64,000 nt of DNA from Parvularculaceae bacterium (GCA_028284065.1 JANQSJ010000010.1:62001-126000); one strand, 5' to 3'; positions 36,195-44,376 are shown, counted from the first letter of the stretch. The notes: generated by a model from the letters alone, not told the origin. Program-made: numbers and translations.

Positions 36195-37103
36195 TTGCTG
36201 GTCGACGAGAAAATTGCGCCTAGGGTAAATTTTTTGCGTCGAGCGCAAATTTTGAATCGACTGCTTGCTGGGGATCACATTTTGCCGACATCGATTGAAG
36301 ATTGGGCGCGCGCCCGGCAGCGCGCGCCCGGTCGATCGATTTTCTTGGCCGCGGCGCTCGCAACGGCCCTGCTCACCTTTTCGAAGTCTTCCCACGCCGC
36401 GCCCTGGACGCGGGAAAAGGGAGAGGCCTTCGTTGAAACGCGTACGGACGTCTTCCGGGCGCGCGACGGCGACGGCGGCAGGTTCGAGCGACTCGACGCC
36501 GGCATTTACGGTGAATACGGCTTGTTCGACGCGACTATGGTGGGCGCGAAAGTCGTCTTTGGCGCAGCGCGCAGCGTCGGGCCGGGCTTTGTCGACAATG
36601 CGAGCGGAGTCGTGGAGATCGAAGGCTTCGCGCAAAGAACGATCGCGTCCGGTAAATGGGGCGTACTCTCGGCGCGCGCCGCCGTGGCGCGGCCCGCGGG
36701 CATCGCCGCCGGCGCGCGGCCGGGACTTGCAGCGGACGGGATCGATGTCGACGTGAGGGCCCTCTACGGGTTCGGGTTCGGCGGACCAGTGCCCGGCTTC
36801 CTGACGACCGAGGCGGCGTATCGGGGCCGCACAGGAGACGCCGCAGATCAGGTTCGGATCGACGCCGTCATCGGTATAGAGCCGCATCCGGACTTTCTGT
36901 TGATGGCCGAGACTCAAACGGCGTTTTCCGCAGGCGAGGCCCGACCTGGCGGCGCCGACTTCGACGTCGTGAAACTTCAGCCGTCGCTCGTCTGGCGCGC
37001 CAATGATCGTTTAGCGGTCCGCATTGGTGGGCTCATCGAAGTCGCGGCGCGTAACCTTACCCCTGGCCGGGGCGTCTTCGTTGCGCTGTGGTCGGAGTTT
37101 TGA
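36195..37103 (+). CDS. Putative outer-membrane beta-barrel or periplasmic protein
   Basis: The true start is unclear; TTG at 36282 may be better than the earlier one. A hydrophobic signal-like stretch (FLAAALATALLTFSKSSHAA, about residues 50-69) precedes the mature part. The rest alternates hydrophobic and polar residues in strand-like blocks and ends with the aromatic FVALWSEF, the C-terminal phenylalanine pattern typical of outer-membrane barrels. I recognise no specific family. It precedes, by four bases, the membrane glycosyltransferase at 37108, so both likely belong to a polysaccharide export and assembly unit. Confidence 0.6.
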   Translation: MLVDEKIAPRVNFLRRAQILNRLLAGDHILPTSIEDWARARQRAPGRSIFLAAALATALLTFSKSSHAAPWTREKGEAFVETRTDVFRARDGDGGRFERLDAGIYGEYGLFDATMVGAKVVFGAARSVGPGFVDNASGVVEIEGFAQRTIASGKWGVLSARAAVARPAGIAAGARPGLAADGIDVDVRALYGFGFGGPVPGFLTTEAAYRGRTGDAADQVRIDAVIGIEPHPDFLLMAETQTAFSAGEARPGGADFDVVKLQPSLVWRANDRLAVRIGGLIEVAARNLTPGRGVFVALWSEF

Positions 37104-37107
37104 GGCG

Positions 37108-38778
37108 ATGTCGTTGGACGCCTTGCGCGAGGAAATCAAAAATGTGCGGGAGTCCTTGCGCCTGCCGGAAACACGCGACCCACATGGCGTCCGATCGGAA
37201 CTTCGCGCGGCGCGGCCTGATGCGCCGTTCTGCCCGGCGACGCCCGACTTTCCGCTGCGCAGGACTAAAGTCGTTCCAGCGGCAACGTTCCAGCGCGAAA
37301 TCAAAAGGCGGTACGCTAACCGCGCCGGTACCGTCGCGACCGACGCCCTCGCGACGCTCGACCCCAAGAATTCCGCTCGGCGCCTCCTCGACGCCAGGCA
37401 GGCCGCGTTCGCCGTCATTGCGACGCTGCTGGCGATCATGTGGTTCGTCAAGGCGCCGGTCTCCGCGCTTGTCGCCCTGAATGTGCTCGCCACTGCCTAC
37501 CTGACCGCGACCATAGCGTTCCGCGCCTATCTGGCGGCGAGCGTTTACGGCACACCCTATCGCGCCGCCGAGCCACAGGCCGACGGCGCGGCGCTTTCGG
37601 ATGATGACCTGCCGACGGTGACCGTCCTGTTGCCGCTCTTCCGCGAAAGCGACAGCCTGCCGAGTCTCGCACGCGCGATCGCGGCGCTTGATTACCCTGC
37701 GGATAAGCTCGACGTGAAGCTGATACTGGAGGAAGGGGATGCGGCTACCCGCGCGGAGGCGGCGGCGCTGCAACTCGAGGCCGCGTGGGACCTCATCATC
37801 GTACCGCCGTCGCAGCCGCAAACGAAGCCCAAGGCCTGCAACTTTGCGCTCGCGTTCGCGCGAGGCGAGCTGACAGTCATCTATGACGCCGAGGATGAGC
37901 CGGAGCCGGACCAGTTGCGCAAGGCGGCGGCTGTCTTCGCCGACGCCGCGGATAATGTCGTTTGCGTCCAAGCGAGGCTGAACTATTTTAATCCGCACGA
38001 AAACTGGCTGACGCGGCTTTTTGCGCTTGAATACGCGCTCTGGTTCGACAGCCTTCTGCCCGCCTTGCGGCGGCTTGGCGCGCCCGTCCCGCTCGGCGGC
38101 ACATCCAACATATTCCGTACCAAGAAGCTTTGTGAACTCGGCGCTTGGGACCCGTTCAATGTCACCGAAGACGCGGACCTCGGGCTAAGGATAGCGCGCA
38201 AAGGATACCGTACGGAGCTTATCGATTCGTCGACTTTGGAGGAGGCGAATTGCGAACTCGGCAATTGGCTGAGACAGCGCTCACGCTGGATGAAGGGCTA
38301 CATCCAGACCTGGCTTGTCGACCTGCGCGGCCCCGCGCGCGGTGACGATGGCGGTCTCCTGCGCGGGCTGGCCACAAGCCAGCTTTTCATCGCCGGGACG
38401 GTTTTCAGCGCGCTTATCAACCCGATATTGTGGAGCGTATTCGCATTCTGGCTCGTCACGCGATCGGCTGATGTCGGGCTGGTTTTTCCCGAGCCGTTGC
38501 TAACACTTAACCTGTTCGCGCTGCTGTTTGGAAATGCGCTCTTCATCTTTCTAGCGATGATCGCGCCGTTCAAGCGCGGCTGGTCGGACCTGTCGCCCTG
38601 GGCGGCGCTTGCGCCTCTATACTGGTGGTTGATGTCGGTCGCCGCCTATATGGCCGTGTGGCAGTTAATCCGACGACCACATTTCTGGGAGAAGACGAAC
38701 CACGCCCTTAGCGCCGAAGCGCGCGCGCGAAGGATCGACGCGATCGCCGCCCTGCGCGCGGCTAAAGCCGCGCCATGA
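37108..38778 (+). CDS. Membrane-bound family 2 glycosyltransferase (cellulose synthase-like)
   Basis: From the ATG at 37108 with GAGG just before it, the protein has 556 residues. An N-terminal soluble part and two membrane helices (about residues 95-135) precede a GT2 domain: PTVTVLLPLFRESDSL, IYDAEDEPEPDQL (DxD), PLGGTSNIFR, NVTEDADLGLRIARKG (catalytic TED) and the QRSRWMKGYIQTW signature of processive synthases. Four hydrophobic helices close the protein. Related proteins make exopolysaccharides or glycan modules at the inner membrane. It overlaps the next gene by the ATGA at 38775-38778 and follows an outer-membrane-type gene by four bases. Confidence 0.88.
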   Translation: MSLDALREEIKNVRESLRLPETRDPHGVRSELRAARPDAPFCPATPDFPLRRTKVVPAATFQREIKRRYANRAGTVATDALATLDPKNSARRLLDARQAAFAVIATLLAIMWFVKAPVSALVALNVLATAYLTATIAFRAYLAASVYGTPYRAAEPQADGAALSDDDLPTVTVLLPLFRESDSLPSLARAIAALDYPADKLDVKLILEEGDAATRAEAAALQLEAAWDLIIVPPSQPQTKPKACNFALAFARGELTVIYDAEDEPEPDQLRKAAAVFADAADNVVCVQARLNYFNPHENWLTRLFALEYALWFDSLLPALRRLGAPVPLGGTSNIFRTKKLCELGAWDPFNVTEDADLGLRIARKGYRTELIDSSTLEEANCELGNWLRQRSRWMKGYIQTWLVDLRGPARGDDGGLLRGLATSQLFIAGTVFSALINPILWSVFAFWLVTRSADVGLVFPEPLLTLNLFALLFGNALFIFLAMIAPFKRGWSDLSPWAALAPLYWWLMSVAAYMAVWQLIRRPHFWEKTNHALSAEARARRIDAIAALRAAKAAP

Positions 38779-39452
38779 TCGAGATCGACGCCGGCGACGC
38801 CGCGCCCGCAAGCGCGGCGTTCCTGGGCGCGGCCTTCGCCGTCGCCGGCGTCGGCGCCGCGGCTCGCGGCGGAGAAAGAATGGCGGCCGTCGGCGCCGGG
38901 ATGGCTTTCCTGGGCGCGATCGCGCTCACCGTCGCGACCGGCGGATCGAAGCTGAATATGGTCACGCGATATCTCGCCGCGGTCGCCTGCATCGCGGGCG
39001 GCGCGTTCCTGTCTTCGCCGTTCACAGGAAGCGCCTCCCGGCGCGCAGGCTTCGCTTTGGCCATCACGGCCCCCTGCCTCTTCGCATTCGCAGGCGCCGC
39101 TTACGTCGCTTGGCTTTACAGCGCTCCGCTAGGCCAAGGAATCGCCCTTAGGCTCGATCAAGCGTCGGATTCGTTCTCGCGAGACTTGGCTTCGCCGCGG
39201 GAACTGGCGCGTGCGGCCGCCCCCTCGGCGCCGATCATCGTTACGTCCATCTTGGGCGGGCTTAGCCGTCGCGGGCGGGCGCTCGCGGCTCTTGCGCCGA
39301 TCGCGTTCGTCGCGACCCTGACCTCGGCGTCCATCGTGACCTTAGCCGCTAGCCTCGGCGCAGGCATCGCATGGGCGCTCTTTGCGCCGAGGCTCCGCCT
39401 CGCCTTGGGCCTTGTCGCAATCGCCGCCGCTACGTCGGCTATACCTCGATAG
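38775..39452 (+). CDS. Small Ala-rich membrane protein, unknown function
   Basis: The 225-residue protein starts inside the stop of the glycosyltransferase gene (ATGA), so it is translated with it. About six hydrophobic stretches, nearly all Ala/Gly/Leu/Val, make a multi-pass membrane protein with a polar middle (about residues 130-150). No family is recognised. It may assist the adjacent synthase, for example in assembly or export, but this is only from position. Confidence 0.6.
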   Translation: MIEIDAGDAAPASAAFLGAAFAVAGVGAAARGGERMAAVGAGMAFLGAIALTVATGGSKLNMVTRYLAAVACIAGGAFLSSPFTGSASRRAGFALAITAPCLFAFAGAAYVAWLYSAPLGQGIALRLDQASDSFSRDLASPRELARAAAPSAPIIVTSILGGLSRRGRALAALAPIAFVATLTSASIVTLAASLGAGIAWALFAPRLRLALGLVAIAAATSAIPR

Positions 39453-39565
39453 GGCCCCTCTTCCGTCATAGCCATCCGGCCCTAGCGGCGTCCACCACAT
39501 TGCTAGCTGGCCCGCCGCGACCTAAATAACGGTAGCGTTTACGAAAACCGCAATGGAGGCCTCCC

Positions 39566-40444
39566 TTGCAGCGATCGCCGCTTGTCGGGCTGCCGTTCCG
39601 CAAGATGAACGGCCTTGGGAACGACTTTGTGATTCTCGACCTTCGCGGTACGGACGTTCGTCCATCGGCGGCGGATGCGCGCGCGCTCGCCGACCGATCC
39701 GCCGGCATTGGCTGCGATCAGCTGATAACGATCGAGCCGCCGGCGACGAAATCCGCCGAGGCCTTCATGGGCGTCAGGAACGCTGACGGCTCCGCCGTCG
39801 GCGCGTGCGGCAACGCCGCCCGCTGCGTCGCATCGCTCATCATGGCCGAAACGGACCGGGACTCGATCGCGCTCGAGACGATGAGCGGACGCATTCGCGC
39901 CGAGACGGCCGGCGACCAGATCGCGGTCGATATGGGAAGGCCGAAGTTTGGCTGGCAAGACATTCCGCTCGCGGAGCGGATTGAGGATACGCGGTTTCTC
40001 GACATCAAGCTTGGGCCGATCGACGCGCCGGTTCTCTGGGGGCCATCAGGCGTCAACATGGGCAATCCGCACTGCGTCTTTTTCGCCGAAGACGCTGCGG
40101 CGCACGCAATCGACCGGTTCGGTCCAATGATTGAAAATCATCCGCTGTTTCCGGAGCGCGCGAACGTTTCAGTCGCGCAAATAACTGGCCGGGACCGCAT
40201 TCGCCTGCGCGTGTGGGAGCGCGGGGCCGGCGTGACCAGGGCATGCGGCACAGCGGCTTGCGCGGCCCTCGCAGCCGCCTGCCGCCGGCGGCTCACGGAC
40301 CGGGCGGCGGTCGTCGACCTCGACGGCGGGCCATTGCGAATCGAATGGCGCGCCGACGATCACATCGTCATGACAGGTCCCGTCGCGCATGAATTTGACG
40401 ACGTTCTCGAGGCGTCGCACTTCGGGACGCGGGAGGAACCTTAG
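39566..40444 (+). CDS. dapF: Diaminopimelate epimerase
   Basis: The 292-residue protein starts with TTG, supported by GGAGG at 39555-39559 at ideal spacing. FRKMNGLGNDFVILD is the classic N-terminus, and the two catalytic cysteines are C81 (in GACGNAARC) and C227 (in TRACGTAACA). DapF converts LL- to meso-diaminopimelate for peptidoglycan and lysine. It appears to be monocistronic; the tRNA-Ser gene follows after about 210 bases that hold no convincing gene. Confidence 0.97.
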   Translation: MQRSPLVGLPFRKMNGLGNDFVILDLRGTDVRPSAADARALADRSAGIGCDQLITIEPPATKSAEAFMGVRNADGSAVGACGNAARCVASLIMAETDRDSIALETMSGRIRAETAGDQIAVDMGRPKFGWQDIPLAERIEDTRFLDIKLGPIDAPVLWGPSGVNMGNPHCVFFAEDAAAHAIDRFGPMIENHPLFPERANVSVAQITGRDRIRLRVWERGAGVTRACGTAACAALAAACRRRLTDRAAVVDLDGGPLRIEWRADDHIVMTGPVAHEFDDVLEASHFGTREEP

Positions 40445-40612
40445 TGAGCGGCTCAACCCGGCGGCTGACCATAGCGACGTGGTTCAGGCCTAGCCGCAAC
40501 GAAAGTTGCGCTTCGCCACGGCCCCGTTGCGGGAGCCCTCACGCTTGCCCGACCGCGGCAAAGGCCCGCGCGCCGCTAAGCGACCCGGAAAGGCGCCGCT
40601 CTAAAAACTCTA

Positions 40613-40641
40613 TTGATATGGCGCGCACCCGGCGCTAAGCG
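40613..40641 (+). promoter_or_regulatory. Possible promoter of the tRNA-Ser gene
   Basis: TTGATA at 40613-40618 and TAAGCG at 40636-40641 are separated by 17 bases and end 13 bases before the tRNA. The -10 match is weak, so this is tentative. Confidence 0.3.
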
Positions 40642-40654
40642 ATCTTTTCTCCCC

Positions 40655-40744
40655 GGAGAGGTGCCGGAGTGGTTGAACGGGGCGGTCTCGAAAACCGTTG
40701 TGCGCGCAAGCGTACCGAGGGTTCGAATCCCTCTCTCTCCGCCA
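40655..40744 (+). tRNA. tRNA-Ser (anticodon CGA)
   Basis: The 90-base sequence folds as a class II tRNA. The acceptor arms GGAGAGG and TCTCTCC pair with one G-T wobble, the D-arm region starts at GCCGGAGTGG, the anticodon loop is CTCGAAA (anticodon CGA, codon UCG), a long variable arm follows, and the T-arm is GAGGGTTCGAATCCCTC. The 3' CCA (40742-40744) is encoded in the DNA. The insertion-sequence array starts five bases later. Confidence 0.97.
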
Positions 40745-40749
40745 GTCTG

Positions 40750-40757
40750 CTGGCGCT
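40750..40757. repeat. Left copy of 8-bp target duplication CTGGCGCT
   Basis: CTGGCGCT stands immediately outside the left terminal repeat of the IS1595-family element and recurs at 43490-43497 immediately outside the right one. Eight base pairs is the usual target duplication for the IS1595 family. The last six bases (GGCGCT) are also the first bases of the IS6-type terminal repeat. Confidence 0.9.
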
Positions 40758-40807
40758 CGGGCTTATGTAGCAAGCGCACCAGCGCCCGCGGAAAGGGGTG
40801 CTAGGTG

Positions 40808-41671
40808 CTAAACTGTTTTCAAATCTTGGTTTACCTCATCCCAACCCTCTGGATGAACGGGGTCCATTTCGAGCGTCCATTCTCCAGCATTGTTGAGTTC
40901 GAGAAGCCCCTTTGGATGTTGGCCAAAAAGAGCAAAGGGGAGCGTTTCGCTTTCGTCAAAAACATCGACGTATTCTACTTCTCCCCTAAAAACCAATTGC
41001 GAATTTCGAAAAGCAATCTGGTGGATGATCATGCTTGTACTGCCTTCGAAGAGAATCGTATGTTTGCGGTCATCTCTCGCGCCAATTTCGTTGATGTAAA
41101 GAGGTTCGATCGAGATTATAAATGGTCGTGCGGAAGCGCCCTCTTGATCGACCTTCGAAACATAAAGTGTGCCTGTAACAACGATGTTTTTTGCGGGCGA
41201 GCTACCGGTGTTTCGCAGAACGATTTTGATGCTGAAGTTGGTTCTGTCGACTTCCTGCGCTTTATATTCCCCTTCAAAGACAGTGAGATAAGCCCGGGTC
41301 TGCGCCTCGCCGATGCGTCTAGTTTCTTCAGTTACTTTTCGCGTTTCCCACAAGGTCCATCCAAGCAATGCGACTCCCGCGAAAGTCAGGCCGGCGATAA
41401 CCTTGGTCCAAAAGGCCATCGCCTCTTGGGCTTTAAGGTCGCGGCGATCCCACCACTCGGGCTGCTTTGTTACTGTTTGGCCTTCCGAAGTAGCTGGCGC
41501 CGTTGGGACTGGGTCGGATTGGTGCGCTTCAAAATTGGCATCGCTGCCGGCGCTCTGAGCGGCTGGCTGGCGATATCCTTCTTCGCCCCGTGACAGTGCA
41601 AGAAACAGCGCAATAATCGCCACAACGCTCAGTCCAATGACAGTTGGTTCGCGCCAATAGCCGTCAGACAT
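40808..41671 (-). CDS. IS1595 passenger: membrane protein of unknown function
   Basis: The 287-residue protein has two membrane helices: one near residues 12-26 and one near residues 89-106 (VIAGLTFAGVALLGWTLW). A basic helix with WETRKVTEETRRIGEAQTRAY follows the second helix. The remaining 170 residues are beta-rich. The helix-plus-tail pattern is common in uncharacterised proteobacterial proteins. It is translationally linked to the DUF6471-like gene: its start lies 43 bases inside that gene's end. A long reading frame on the opposite strand is an antisense shadow. Base composition is clearly lower in GC than the surrounding chromosome, which fits transfer with the IS. Confidence 0.7.
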   Translation of the reverse strand: MSDGYWREPTVIGLSVVAIIALFLALSRGEEGYRQPAAQSAGSDANFEAHQSDPVPTAPATSEGQTVTKQPEWWDRRDLKAQEAMAFWTKVIAGLTFAGVALLGWTLWETRKVTEETRRIGEAQTRAYLTVFEGEYKAQEVDRTNFSIKIVLRNTGSSPAKNIVVTGTLYVSKVDQEGASARPFIISIEPLYINEIGARDDRKHTILFEGSTSMIIHQIAFRNSQLVFRGEVEYVDVFDESETLPFALFGQHPKGLLELNNAGEWTLEMDPVHPEGWDEVNQDLKTV

Positions 41672-41853
41672 TGCACCAAGAACACCGCTGTAAACTTACC
41701 CCTGGCAAGCTTGTTCCGAATGTTCGGTTCTGTTTCGCTCACCCCAATATCGGCAAGCTTATCCACTAGCTGCGCATAGGTCACGCCGCGTTTCTTGAGT
41801 TCGGCTTTGAGCAGGTTCTTGACCTGATCTTCCCAGTCTTTTTGTTCCTTCAT
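41629..41853 (-). CDS. IS1595 passenger: DUF6471-like small protein
   Basis: The 74-residue protein (start MKEQKDWEDQVKNLLKAELK) has a helix-turn-helix-like layout: LLKAELKKRGVTYAQLVDKL followed by IRNKLARGKFTAVFLVQCL. This is the DUF6471 pattern, related to small phage- or Xre-type DNA-binding proteins. It may regulate the element, but nothing shows this directly. Its coding sequence overlaps the start of the membrane protein gene. It is divergent from the transposase. Confidence 0.7.
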   Translation of the reverse strand: MKEQKDWEDQVKNLLKAELKKRGVTYAQLVDKLADIGVSETEPNIRNKLARGKFTAVFLVQCLTAIGANQLSLD

Positions 41854-41979
41854 GCCCTTGATGTAGGAGGCTTTGCACCGCCCGGCAAGATAAATGTTGC
41901 ATAAATGATGGTATTCGCCCTTGCCTGTGCTATGTCATGGAACTATATAAGATGCATAAGCATCGCAAACGGTTACACC

Positions 41980-42933
41980 ATGTCGCAACATTTTCTCCTC
42001 TCCGCCGCCTCTAAGACCTTGAAGCTCAAGGACATCTACAAGGCTGGTGAGGAAGCGGCATACCGGAAGTTCTGCGACATTCGTTGGGCTGAAAACGACG
42101 GCGACGCCGTTTGCCCCCGCTGCGGCCACACTGACGCCTACGACATCAAGACCCGCCGCAAGTTCAAGTGCAAAGCCTGCCATCACCAGTTTTCGGTGAC
42201 GTCGGGGACAATTTTCGCTTCGCGCAAGCTCGATTTCACCGACCTGCTGGCGGCGATCTGCATCATCGCCAACGCTTCCAAGGGCCTGTCGTCGATCCAG
42301 CTAAGCCGGGACTTGGGCGTTCAGTACAAGACGGCATTCGTTCTTGCGCACAAAATCCGCGAGGCGCTGTCGCGCGAGACGGCTGACGCGAAGCTAGACG
42401 ACGAAGTCGAAATCGACGGCGCCTATTTCGGAGGCTCGATTCGTCAGGCGAACGAGAAAGAAGACCGGATCGATCGTCGCCGCTCACGCCACCAGACCGG
42501 CAAGCGCCGCGTTGTCATTGCGCTTCGCGAGCGCGGCGGTCGTACTCTAACGACCGTTGCCGAACGTGAGTCGGACGGTGTGGCGTTCGCCAAGGCGCGC
42601 CTGGAAAATGGCACGATCGTCAACGCCGACGAAGCGTCGCATTGGGATGCTCTGGACGACGTCTTCCCGACCGAGCGCATCAATCATTCGGAAGCCTATT
42701 CGCTCGCCGGCGTGCACGTGAACATGGCGGAAAGCTATTTCTCGCGCCTGCGCCGGATGGTCGGCGGTCAACATCATCACGTGTCGCCGAAGTACCTGCA
42801 TCAGTATGCAGCGCACGCTGCATGGCTGGAAGATCATCGCCGGTCGTCAAACGGCGCGCTGGCTGGACGGAGTGTTCACAACGCAATGGCTTCGCCGGTC
42901 AGCCGGACATGGAAGGGGTATTGGCAACGCTAG
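41980..42933 (+). CDS. IS1595-family (ISXO2-like) transposase
   Basis: From the ATG at 41980 the protein has 317 residues; an upstream in-frame start at 41905 would add 25. The N-terminal zinc ribbon is CPRCGHTDAYD...CKACHHQF (residues about 42-70), and the DDE-type domain has DEVEIDGAYFGG, NADEASHWDAL and HVNMAESYFSRLRR with HHVSPKYLHQY. These are the usual signatures of IS1595 transposases. The length is complete and no internal stop is present, so the enzyme could be active. Confidence 0.93.
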   Translation: MSQHFLLSAASKTLKLKDIYKAGEEAAYRKFCDIRWAENDGDAVCPRCGHTDAYDIKTRRKFKCKACHHQFSVTSGTIFASRKLDFTDLLAAICIIANASKGLSSIQLSRDLGVQYKTAFVLAHKIREALSRETADAKLDDEVEIDGAYFGGSIRQANEKEDRIDRRRSRHQTGKRRVVIALRERGGRTLTTVAERESDGVAFAKARLENGTIVNADEASHWDALDDVFPTERINHSEAYSLAGVHVNMAESYFSRLRRMVGGQHHHVSPKYLHQYAAHAAWLEDHRRSSNGALAGRSVHNAMASPVSRTWKGYWQR

Positions 42934-42994
42934 TGAACAGCCGCGTTACTACCGCCACACCCGGCGCCAGATATGCCAGCGCAGCCCCGGCGCA

Positions 42995-43420
42995 CTAGCG
43001 CCTTATAATCCGCCAGCGGCCCACAGCGCCGTCTCCGATCCGTTCAATCACGCCCCTGAGTTTCTTACGATCCAAGGTGCGGGACACCTTCAGGCGTAGT
43101 TCGCGATTGAATCGCTCGTGATCGTTGTCCCAGCCCTTCTGGAAGCAGACGCGATCTACGATTTCGCGGAGCCCCAAGCCCTCGGGATGTGCCCTGAGCA
43201 ATTGCATGACGATCCGCGGCAGCTCGCCAGTGTAGAACAAGCCCGCCGCCATAGTCTTCTTCGGCGCCTCCGCGCCATCAGGGTAATAACCAAGGTGAAA
43301 GAGCGTTGCGTCGATGTGCGCCAACGTTGTCTTCAGGTCGCAGACTATCGCCTCATGATCCCGCAGGCGGGAAAGGACGTTCTTGCGTTCTGAAATGAGC
43401 GCCTGCGCCACGGGTTCCAT
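42995..43420 (-). CDS. IS1595 passenger: 141-residue protein, unknown function
   Basis: The protein has a coiled N-terminal half (LISERKNVLSRLRDHEAIV, TTLAHIDATLFHLG) and a C-terminal half that reads like a winged-helix domain (LPRIVMQLLRAHPEGLGLREIV, VSRTLDRKKLRGVIERI). It lies between the transposase and the right terminal repeat, on the opposite strand. I know no specific function; similar small proteins are often encoded in IS or phage contexts. It may have a regulatory role (inference). Confidence 0.65.
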   Translation of the reverse strand: MEPVAQALISERKNVLSRLRDHEAIVCDLKTTLAHIDATLFHLGYYPDGAEAPKKTMAAGLFYTGELPRIVMQLLRAHPEGLGLREIVDRVCFQKGWDNDHERFNRELRLKVSRTLDRKKLRGVIERIGDGAVGRWRIIRR

Positions 43421-43489
43421 GACGGCAGTTTAGGGATTCACGGACCCGATAAGCAGCGCTATTCTTGGTGCGTTTGCTACATAAGTCCG

Positions 43490-43497
43490 CTGGCGCT
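43490..43497. repeat. Right copy of 8-bp target duplication CTGGCGCT
   Basis: Exact repeat of 40750-40757, directly outside the right terminal repeat of the IS1595-family element. Its last six bases begin the IS6-type terminal repeat. Confidence 0.9.
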
Positions 43498-44341
43498 GAC
43501 AGGCTGATGCTAACTTGTCTCCATTGATAGCTGGAGGCAAAGGATGACGGACGGGATTTCCTTCAAGCGGCATGGATTTCCGCCAGACGTCATCCGCTAC
43601 GCCGTCTGGCTCTACTACCGTTTCACCCTAAGCATTCGGGACGTGGAAGAGCTTTTGGCGGAACGCGGAGCCGACCTCAGCCGAGAGTCCGTCCGCTACT
43701 GGGTAGTGAAGTTCGGTCCGAAGATAGCCGCCAATCTCAAGCGCCGGCGATTGCCGCCAACTGGCCGCTGGCGCCTCGACGAGATGGTCGTGCGGATCGC
43801 CGGCAGGCGCTTGTGGCTGTGGCGCGCCGTCGACGACGAGGGCGATGTTCTCGACATGCTGGTCCAAAAGCGACGCAACGCCAAGGCGGCGAAGAAACTA
43901 TTGCACCGCTTGCTGAAGAACACTGGCGTTAGACCTGAGTGCATTGTCACCGATAAGCTCAGATCCTATCCGAAAGCGATGCGGGAGAACGGCTTATCGG
44001 AACGCCACAAACCTGGCGGTCTTCAAGAAAACGACCTGGCAGAGAACTCGCACTTACCCAGCAGGCGACGAGAACGAAAGCAGCAGAAGTTCAAATCGCA
44101 GGGATCAGCACAGAGGTTCCTCGCCGCCCACGCCGCCGTCTACAACTGCTTCAATACCGACACCCACCTCGTTTCCCACCCCGCCCTAAAGGTTCTCCAC
44201 GCCAAAGCGCACGCAGAGTGGAGAGAAGCGACGAAGGCGGCGTGAGGTTACTCGGCAACGGGAGAATTGCGACCAAGACGAGTTAAGTTGTCAGTTCCCG
44301 CGCCGCTATCAAAGATCGCTTCGCACTGAAGTGTCAGCGCC
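43492..44341. mobile_element. IS6-family element (850 bp), interrupted next to its left end by the IS1595 element
   Basis: Perfect 10-bp terminal inverted repeats GGCGCTGACA lie at 43492-43501 and 44332-44341; both are followed inward by TGC-N-AA at the same distance. The 850-bp length and single transposase fit IS6. The IS1595 element inserted six bases into the left repeat, so the first six bases are duplicated at 40752-40757. Restoring the site puts the left junction five bases after the tRNA-Ser. The flanks beyond the restored element do not show an 8-bp target duplication. Confidence 0.75.
43544..44245 (+). CDS. IS6-family transposase
   Basis: The 233-residue protein is complete. It has FPPDVIRYAVWLYYRFTLSIRDVEELL near the start, RLDEMVVRI (first catalytic Asp), VTDKLRSYPKAMRENG (second Asp) and AENSHLPSRRRERKQQKFKS with the catalytic Glu, followed by AQRFLAAHAAVYNCF. 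IS6 transposases make cointegrates by replicative transposition, and pairs of such elements often remodel neighbouring DNA. No frameshift or stop is seen, so it could be active. Confidence 0.94.
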   Translation: MTDGISFKRHGFPPDVIRYAVWLYYRFTLSIRDVEELLAERGADLSRESVRYWVVKFGPKIAANLKRRRLPPTGRWRLDEMVVRIAGRRLWLWRAVDDEGDVLDMLVQKRRNAKAAKKLLHRLLKNTGVRPECIVTDKLRSYPKAMRENGLSERHKPGGLQENDLAENSHLPSRRRERKQQKFKSQGSAQRFLAAHAAVYNCFNTDTHLVSHPALKVLHAKAHAEWREATKAA

Positions 44342-44376
44342 TGCAGCTAAGCCGGGCCTTCCCACAATTCAATCAG

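Larger units (their letters stand above)
40758..43489. mobile_element. IS1595-family element with passenger genes (2732 bp)
   Basis: The ends are 24-bp inverted repeats (40758-40781 and 43466-43489) with 22 of 24 matches and the shared core CTTATGTAGCAA. An exact 8-bp direct repeat flanks the element. The element encodes an ISXO2-type transposase (41980-42933) and three further genes: a membrane protein, a DUF6471-like protein and a 141-residue protein. IS1595 members carrying passenger genes are known. It inserted into the left terminal repeat of the neighbouring IS6-family element. Confidence 0.9.

Noticed and set aside
37057-37998. 313-codon minus-strand frame opposite the membrane glycosyltransferase
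   Set aside because: Low-complexity Arg-rich product inside a well-supported gene.
40444-40638. 64-codon GTG frame between dapF and tRNA-Ser
   Set aside because: The product is Arg/Pro-rich and unlike any family; a shadow in a non-coding spacer is more likely.
40805-41593. 262-codon plus-strand frame inside the IS1595 element
   Set aside because: It is antisense to the 287-residue membrane protein, whose helix pattern and tail look real; the plus frame has no recognisable features.
40655-44341. tRNA-Ser as attachment site of an integrative element
   Set aside because: No integrase gene and no second copy of the tRNA 3' end was noticed; the boundary is explained by the insertion sequences.
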